Shown: piece by piece, positions 23,999 through 28,465 of the stretch | Position numbering within the stretch: the stretch's first letter is position 1 | Layout of the letters: every line of letters begins with the position of its first letter | Assembly (NCBI GenBank): GCA_964589365.1 | Contig: CAZPTQ010000045.1 | Span: forward strand, 1 to 28,465 | DNA: 28,465 nt | DNA from: M3007 sp964589365 | GTDB lineage: Bacteria > Bacteroidota > Bacteroidia > Chitinophagales > Saprospiraceae | Reading direction: 5' to 3' | The notes under the pieces: model-generated | What the model saw: the letters and a program-made list of their open reading frames with translations, nothing else | The model's database searches: none | What the model was told of the DNA's origin: nothing | Position numbers and translations under genes: made by a program

Positions 23999-25384
23999 TT
24001 ACTGAGCCACTACAAACCGTTTGGTGCAGCATTCTTTCCCATTGTTCGATTGAAGCCGAAGTGCATAAACTCCAGATGGGAAATTGCTGACATTAATACT
24101 GTGCACTGCTTCTCCCGCCTCCACTTGCAAGGTTTTTTCTTGGTGCAGACGGCCATTTGAGTCAAAGATTTGGCAGATCGCATCCATGCCTGTCGCGTTG
24201 GTGATCTGGATTTGCAATACTCCGGCCACGATTGGATTGGGCTGGATAAGGAAAGAAATATCTGCGGCCTGCGGTTCTGTCGAAGGGCTAAGCGGACTGA
24301 AAACCTGAACAGATGCGCCCCCTCCAAATGGGCCAAATTCGTACCCCACATAGGGTATGCCATCGTTTATGACAAATTCCAGGTTCCATGAATTAGAAAC
24401 AAACCCCCTCTGTCCCACAAATTCCCAAGCTGTTCCGTCGAAACGCAAGGCAGAAAGCCCCCAAAAAGTCGAGTCATAATCCTCGAACAATAGGTAGGGT
24501 TCCTGGCTGTCGGCATCTATGGCAAGTTTTAGATAGTCAGTTCGTTCTGTAAACATGGGCGGGCCGACATTAATCCAACTGGTGCCGTCAAATTTTAGCA
24601 CGTTCGCCCGGTTTTGCGTCGAGGAATCCGCATGGGCGATGTAGGGGATTCCGTTCGATACGGTAAAATCCATCTGGCCGTGAGGGTCTCCGTCAAATAC
24701 TTGACCGCCAACGCTTTGCCAGGTATTACCGTCAAATTTTTTGACGACCCCAGCCCTTCCTAATACCCAGTCTTCATAAGCCACCCAAGGGGTCCCGTTC
24801 TCGGCTTTGATTATAACAGGGTATGCATTTCCGATAGAGAAGCCCGGTTGCCCAAGCACCGACCAGTCTCCGGCTTCATATTTCCAAACGGTTAATTTAT
24901 TCCCAATGGCCACTCCTTGGTCGGAAAATGCGATATAAAGTCTTTCGTCATCAAAATTGTATGAAGCGTAATATGGACTGTCTGTCATTTCGGGTGATTC
25001 TGAAACCGTTACCCAAGTATTGCCCATCAATCTTTTTATCACAAACTTGTTGCTTTCAAAACTGAAGTAGGCTATTTGAAGCACCCCGCTCGCAGTAGTG
25101 CCGAGTACCTCAAAATAATGGTACCCAAGCCCGTTTGTATCCACAGGAATCCATGAGGTACCATCAAATCGCTTGATGTTCCAAAAAAAGCTGCTGGTGT
25201 CATTGTCATACGATTGGTATGCTACATAAGGGGTGTCTCCTTCGAGCGAGGTCAAAATACCGCTGGCCCAGGTTTGCTCAATGATGGTGTCTCCGAGGTA
25301 GTGCCATTGTGGGGTTTGGGAGAAAGCTCGTTGTGACGCAACCGTTATCACAAGGTATGCGAGTAAATGATAGTAGTTTTTCAT
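23999..25384 (-). CDS. Predicted seven-bladed beta-propeller with T9SS sorting domain
   Basis: The protein has 461 residues with a signal peptide (~1-22, ending RAFSQ). The body has about seven repeats of ~50 residues, each alternating a 'PYVAYEDYD'-type strand with a 'VKKFDGNTWQSVG'-type strand. Examples are RFDGTSWIPV, YEAGDWSVLG, KFDGNTWQSVG, KFDGTSWINVG and RFDGTAWEFVG. The pattern resembles propeller modules seen in extracellular Bacteroidota proteins. The C-terminal ~80 residues are a T9SS sorting domain ('FLIQPNPIVAGVLQIQI', 'CQIFDSNGRLH', 'FPSGVYALRLQ'). It is probably a surface or secreted binding/adhesion protein; no catalytic residues are recognised. It is flanked by its own terminator. 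Confidence 0.85.
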   Translation of the reverse strand: MKNYYHLLAYLVITVASQRAFSQTPQWHYLGDTIIEQTWASGILTSLEGDTPYVAYQSYDNDTSSFFWNIKRFDGTSWIPVDTNGLGYHYFEVLGTTASGVLQIAYFSFESNKFVIKRLMGNTWVTVSESPEMTDSPYYASYNFDDERLYIAFSDQGVAIGNKLTVWKYEAGDWSVLGQPGFSIGNAYPVIIKAENGTPWVAYEDWVLGRAGVVKKFDGNTWQSVGGQVFDGDPHGQMDFTVSNGIPYIAHADSSTQNRANVLKFDGTSWINVGPPMFTERTDYLKLAIDADSQEPYLLFEDYDSTFWGLSALRFDGTAWEFVGQRGFVSNSWNLEFVINDGIPYVGYEFGPFGGGASVQVFSPLSPSTEPQAADISFLIQPNPIVAGVLQIQITNATGMDAICQIFDSNGRLHQEKTLQVEAGEAVHSINVSNFPSGVYALRLQSNNGKECCTKRFVVAQ

Positions 25385-25471
25385 GCTAAAAAATGTTGGT
25401 TAAAGATGCCCAAAATTGCTTGGCTCAAGCGTCAAGTCGCTGGCATATTTTTGAGTTTTTCTTGCCAATTT

Positions 25472-26335
25472 CTACTCTTGATGTTTTTTACGCCATTCAG
25501 AAGGGCTATTCCCTATACATTTTCTGACAAACCGGCTAAAATGGGCGGGATCTTCGAAGCCCAGTTCAAAACCTATTTCGTTGATGTTGGCTTCTGAATA
25601 GAATAGAAGACGTTTGGCCTCTAAGGAAAGTCGCCGATGGATGAATTCAACCGCCGAATTGCCGGAATATTTTTTACAAATTTCGTTCAGTTGGCGAGGG
25701 CTTGTAGCCAACTTATTTCCATACGCTGCCACTTCATGTACTGATTTGAAGTTTTGCTCAACGGTAATTTGAAATTGTTGGAACAGTGTCAATCCTTTCG
25801 GTTTTTTCGCCGCCACAGGACTTTGCCGCTCATAAATGTCCAGACAATTGCAGAGAAAAATGTTTAAGTAGGATTGTAAGACTGATTTTTTCTGATTGCT
25901 TTTTCCCAAAAAAATCGCCATCATTTTGTCCACGATTTGGACGTTTTCCTTGAACTCGTCGGTGGAAAGCATTACAGTGGGGTCATTTGTTTTCTGGTAA
26001 AAGAAAGGCAATTGGAAAAGGAAATCGCTGCGCTCGCGATTGAGATAGAAAAACTCTTCTGAAAAGAGCATGACAAAGCCACTGGAGTCGGGCGAGCGGC
26101 GCATTTGGTGTACTTGTCCGGGTGTCACAAAATGAATTTGTCGAGGCTGGATGGGCACTTTTTCAAAGTCAATCAAGTGGTATCCGCCCCCTACCTCGAA
26201 CACGAATATTTCGAAATAATCGTGCCGGTGTACTCGGTGCGGGTTGTAGCGATTGACGTGGTTGACCCGTTCAATCTTAAAGTGAAGCGGGTTCAGGTCC
26301 TGAAAAAGATGGGTCGGGATGTTTTGTGTTTGCAT
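25472..26335 (-). CDS. AraC-family transcriptional regulator
   Basis: The protein has 287 residues from the ATG at 26335; a TTG at 26374 is rejected because it lies inside the promoter region. The N-terminal cupin-like sensor domain (~30-110) shows 'HRHDYFEIFVFEVGGGYHLI' and 'IQPRQIHFVTPGQVHQM', typical of AraC ligand pockets. The C-terminal DNA-binding domain (~190-287) carries two helix-turn-helix motifs: 'VHEVAAYGNKLATSPRQLNE' and 'INEIGFELGFEDPAHFSRFV', followed by 'GNSPSEWRKKH'. The effector and targets are unknown. Its promoter overlaps the 3' end of hscA, so it is expressed independently of the chaperone. The neighbouring T9SS gene 87 bp downstream could be a target or read-through partner. 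Confidence 0.92.
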   Translation of the reverse strand: MQTQNIPTHLFQDLNPLHFKIERVNHVNRYNPHRVHRHDYFEIFVFEVGGGYHLIDFEKVPIQPRQIHFVTPGQVHQMRRSPDSSGFVMLFSEEFFYLNRERSDFLFQLPFFYQKTNDPTVMLSTDEFKENVQIVDKMMAIFLGKSNQKKSVLQSYLNIFLCNCLDIYERQSPVAAKKPKGLTLFQQFQITVEQNFKSVHEVAAYGNKLATSPRQLNEICKKYSGNSAVEFIHRRLSLEAKRLLFYSEANINEIGFELGFEDPAHFSRFVRKCIGNSPSEWRKKHQE

Positions 26336-26361
26336 GGGCGAATAACCGGCGGTTTGCCCAG

Positions 26362-26393
26362 CAAGTATAGACAATTGCTGAATCTAAATCAAA
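26362..26393 (-). promoter_or_regulatory. Promoter of the AraC regulator gene
   Basis: On the minus strand TTTG (26390-26393) is followed after exactly 20 bp by TATACTTG (26362-26369). This fits the Bacteroidota TTTG-N19-21-TAnnTTTG promoter with one -7 mismatch. It overlaps the hscA stop codon, and the leader is about 20 nt. Confidence 0.65.
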
Positions 26394-28269
26394 TCTTCTT
26401 CCCGCGCATGGCCTCCCGGATATTTACGTCGAGTGCCAGGTGTGCGAGCGGGGCTGTGTACTCGTTGAGGGATTCCATGGCGCTGAGAATAAGGTCTTTA
26501 TCTGTACCAGCGACGGTTTCGCGGAGTGTGGAGAGTAGGGCGCGAGTCTTGCTTTGTTCTACTTCTGAGAGAATGCTGGAATTTTGGATCAGGAATTTTT
26601 CACCAGAAAGGAGGATGTTGTTCGCTTCATTGCGGGCTTCGAGCAGGCCGCGCACGGCGATGTCTGACTCGGCATTTTGAATGCTGTCAATTAGCATGAG
26701 TGCCATTTCTTCTTCACTGATGCCGTAAGTAGGCCGTATCTCGACTTGGGTTTCGAGGTTGCTGCGCAACTCGCGGGCACGGACGGTGAGTATTCCATCG
26801 GCGTTGAGGATGAATTGGATGTCAATTTTGGGTAATCCTGCAGGCATGGGCGGGATGTCCTTCAGGATAAATTCGCCTAGTTTTCGATTGTGTTCCACCA
26901 GGTCGCGCTCGCCTTGGAACACGCTGATTTTCAGATTTTTCTGCCCGTCAACGCTGGTGGTATATTGTCGTGCGGCTTTGGTCGGGATTTTAGAATTGCG
27001 CGGAATAATGGCGTCCATCAAACCGCCCACCGTTTCTATGCCGAGCGAAAGTGGGGTAATATCGAGCAACAGGATGTCTTGCTGGTTGCCCGCCAGTACA
27101 TCGGCTTGAATGGCCGCGCCGAGGGCGACGATTTCATCGGGATTGAGGTCGTCAAAAACGGGTCTGCCGAAAAATGCTGCTACCCTTTTTTTTACAAAGG
27201 GAACACGGGTGCTTCCGCCCACCAGCACGACTTGCCCGATTTGTTCTGGCGAAAGATTTGCGTCGCGCAGCACGTTTCGGCAGCAGTCAAGGGTGCGATT
27301 TATGAGTGGCTCAATGAGTGTTTCAAATTCTGTTCTAGTGATGCGGAGAAAGTGTGGCACACCTTCGAGTTGTGCCACACTTTGGGGAAGTTGGGATTCA
27401 AAAAAATCAGACTGAGAAAGTTCCTTTTTGGCGCGTTCTGCGAGTAGGCGAATGGATTGGCCAAAATTTGGGTCAGCAGTCAATTCCTCGCGATTACGAC
27501 CCATTTGTTTCAAAAAAAACTCAACAATGGTGCGGTCAAAATCGTCGCCACCCAAGAAGGTGTCGCCATTGGTAGCCAGCACCTCGTAAAAGCCATCCTG
27601 GATTTGGAGGATCGAAATATCAAAAGTGCCACCGCCAAGGTCATATACTGCCACGGCCCCTCCTTGCCCCCCCTTTAGGGAGGGAACGGCCAGTGCAGCA
27701 GCCGTTGGTTCATTCACGATGCGGAGCACGTCGAGTCCGGCAAGTTTGCCCGCGTCCCGAGTTGCTTGCCGCTGGTTGTCGTTGAAATAAGCAGGGACCG
27801 TGATAACGGCCTTTTCGATGAATTGTCCGAGATCCTCTTCTATGCGGGCTTTCAATTCTTTGAGAATCAAAGCACTGAGTTCCACCGGACTGTAGAAACG
27901 GTCTTTAACCCGGATTTTCACCAGCGAATCGGTGTCGTCGTCAATGATCTGGTAGCCAAAAAAATCGCGTTTTTCTTGAACGTCTTTGAAGGACTTGCCC
28001 ATAAGCCGTTTGACCGAAAAAATGGTGTGAGCAGGATCGGAGACAAGTTTTTCCTTGGCTGCGTCACCGACGATGATGTCGCCATTTTCGGCAAAATGCA
28101 CTATGCTTGGCACGAGGGTACTGCGCCCATCCACTCCTTTTACACAATACGGCTGCCCGTCTTTTATAAATGCAACAAGGCTGTTCGTAGTACCCAAATC
28201 AATGCCGACGATGAGGGGTTTGGGCGTTTCGACGGAGCCGTCTTTGAGGTTAATGGAAAAAGTTGCCAT
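26389..28269 (-). CDS. hscA: Fe-S cluster assembly Hsp70 chaperone HscA
   Basis: The protein has 626 residues, the length of HscA/DnaK. The ATPase domain shows 'VGIDLGTTNSLVA' (~21-33), 'FSVKRLMGKS' (~84-93), 'VITVPAYFNDNQRQATRDA' (~155-173), 'NEPTAAALA' (~186-194), 'VYDLGGGTFDISI' (~208-220) and 'VVLVGGSTRVPFV'. HscA rather than DnaK is favoured by the N-terminal extension before VGIDLG, 'RLMGKS', 'GAAIQADVLAGN', 'LLLDITPLSLGIETVGGLM' and 'VEIRPTYGISEEE'. HscA works with the J-protein HscB to pass Fe-S clusters from IscU to acceptors. No hscB or isc gene is visible in the window. The loop after EPTAAALA is odd: residues 196-204 (PSLKGGQGG) replace the nearly universal 'YG..' segment. Confidence 0.88.
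   Translation of the reverse strand: MATFSINLKDGSVETPKPLIVGIDLGTTNSLVAFIKDGQPYCVKGVDGRSTLVPSIVHFAENGDIIVGDAAKEKLVSDPAHTIFSVKRLMGKSFKDVQEKRDFFGYQIIDDDTDSLVKIRVKDRFYSPVELSALILKELKARIEEDLGQFIEKAVITVPAYFNDNQRQATRDAGKLAGLDVLRIVNEPTAAALAVPSLKGGQGGAVAVYDLGGGTFDISILQIQDGFYEVLATNGDTFLGGDDFDRTIVEFFLKQMGRNREELTADPNFGQSIRLLAERAKKELSQSDFFESQLPQSVAQLEGVPHFLRITRTEFETLIEPLINRTLDCCRNVLRDANLSPEQIGQVVLVGGSTRVPFVKKRVAAFFGRPVFDDLNPDEIVALGAAIQADVLAGNQQDILLLDITPLSLGIETVGGLMDAIIPRNSKIPTKAARQYTTSVDGQKNLKISVFQGERDLVEHNRKLGEFILKDIPPMPAGLPKIDIQFILNADGILTVRARELRSNLETQVEIRPTYGISEEEMALMLIDSIQNAESDIAVRGLLEARNEANNILLSGEKFLIQNSSILSEVEQSKTRALLSTLRETVAGTDKDLILSAMESLNEYTAPLAHLALDVNIREAMRGKKI
27658..27684. repeat. GC-rich palindrome-like segment inside hscA
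   Basis: In coding sense the 27 nt start CCCTCCCTAAAG and end CAAGGAGGG. The outer CCCTCC pairs with GGAGGG, and the C-rich start also pairs with the run of G in the middle. It encodes PSLKGGQGG in frame. A similar C-rich/G-rich hairpin occurs in the intergenic region near 11488-11507. Confidence 0.5.
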
Positions 28270-28330
28270 GGATTCGTTTCAGAAGCCGCAAGGTACGGCG
28301 ACGGCATAACGCAGGGGTAATGGAAGGGTT

Positions 28331-28363
28331 CAAATGTAGGGTTCCTATTTCGGGCTTGGCAAA
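28331..28363 (-). promoter_or_regulatory. Promoter of hscA
   Basis: On the minus strand TTTG (28360-28363) is followed after 21 bp by TACATTTG (28331-28338), an exact match to the Bacteroidota TTTG-N19-21-TAnnTTTG promoter. It overlaps the 3' end of the upstream gene, and the leader is ~55 nt. This is the best promoter in the window. Confidence 0.75.
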
Positions 28364-28465
28364 TCCCATTTCCACTGCATGGCCGCCAGTCGCACACCTA
28401 CCACCGTTATTACTGAAAGCGTGGCGGCTAAGGGCGCGAGCATATCCCAGGCCGAGAACAAAAAA
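28345..28465 (-). CDS. C-terminus of a probable TRIC-type cation channel family (UPF0126/YadS-like) protein, partial
   Basis: The minus-strand frame is open from the window edge to a TAG at 28345-28347. It encodes 39 residues: a hydrophobic helix ('APLAATLSVITVVGVRLAAM') followed by 'QWKWDLPSPK'. The 'R-L-A-A-x-x-x-x-W-x-L-P' ending is characteristic of the last helix of trimeric intracellular cation channel (TRIC)/UPF0126 proteins. The gene is partial, and the assignment rests on this tail alone. Overlap with the hscA promoter shows that hscA is not simply its operon partner. Confidence 0.5.
   Translation of the reverse strand, partial: FLFSAWDMLAPLAATLSVITVVGVRLAAMQWKWDLPSPK

Noticed and set aside
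27766..28320. 184-codon open frame on the plus strand
   Set aside because: Antisense to the conserved hscA ATPase domain.

Overview
The window looks like chromosome of a free-living Bacteroidota, most likely Saprospiria (Haliscomenobacter/Lewinella-like). The order is an inference. The evidence is two or more secreted proteins ending in type IX secretion (T9SS) sorting domains, two TonB-dependent receptors with carboxypeptidase-regulatory-like N-terminal domains, several families typical of Bacteroidota (DUF4403, DUF5683, DUF5689, DUF6624), an absence of obvious Shine-Dalgarno sites, and repeated TAnnTTTG -7 promoter boxes. Two of these boxes have a TTTG box 20-21 bp upstream. No rRNA, tRNA, CRISPR array, transposase, phage or plasmid gene was seen.

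Layout. 1-4.8 kb: the 3' end of a DUF4403 gene (+), then on the minus strand a stand-alone RlmK-like 23S rRNA methyltransferase whose start codon lies inside a 10-bp tandem repeat, a DUF6624 secreted protein and a CNNM/CBS (HlyC/CorC-like) membrane protein. 4.8-9.7 kb (+): a first ECF sigma factor, a strong terminator, purC, then a compact cluster of a second ECF sigma factor, a one-helix membrane protein that is probably its anti-sigma factor, and a small periplasmic LTxxEA protein of CpxP/Spy type. A beta-lactamase-fold lipoprotein follows. 9.7-16.6 kb: a T9SS-exported repeat protein (-), a 0.7-kb intergenic region with tandem promoter-like boxes, then a TonB receptor (+) followed by a T9SS-exported alpha/beta-hydrolase-like protein that lacks the catalytic serine. 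16.7-19.3 kb: a sugar-nucleotidyltransferase with a C-terminal beta-helix (+), facing a DUF5683-rhomboid protease operon (-). 19.2-23.9 kb: a MITE/REP-like inverted repeat, a DUF5689 lipoprotein and a second TonB receptor (-), separated by a 29-bp repeat/hairpin region. 24-28.5 kb (-): a predicted seven-bladed T9SS propeller protein, an AraC regulator, the Hsp70 HscA, and the C-terminus of a probable TRIC-type channel.

How the genes fit together: most of the accessory content concerns the cell envelope and surface. Two TonB receptors are each paired with one exported or surface partner rather than with a SusD, and the sigma/anti-sigma/LTxxEA cluster reads as an envelope-stress module. The rest is housekeeping (purC, rlmK, hscA, nucleotidyltransferase). 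I do not see a clear-cut new defence or mobile system. The best leads are the serine-less exported hydrolase beside its TonB receptor, the inverted-repeat element, the palindrome-like loop replacement in HscA, and the repeat-embedded start codon of rlmK.
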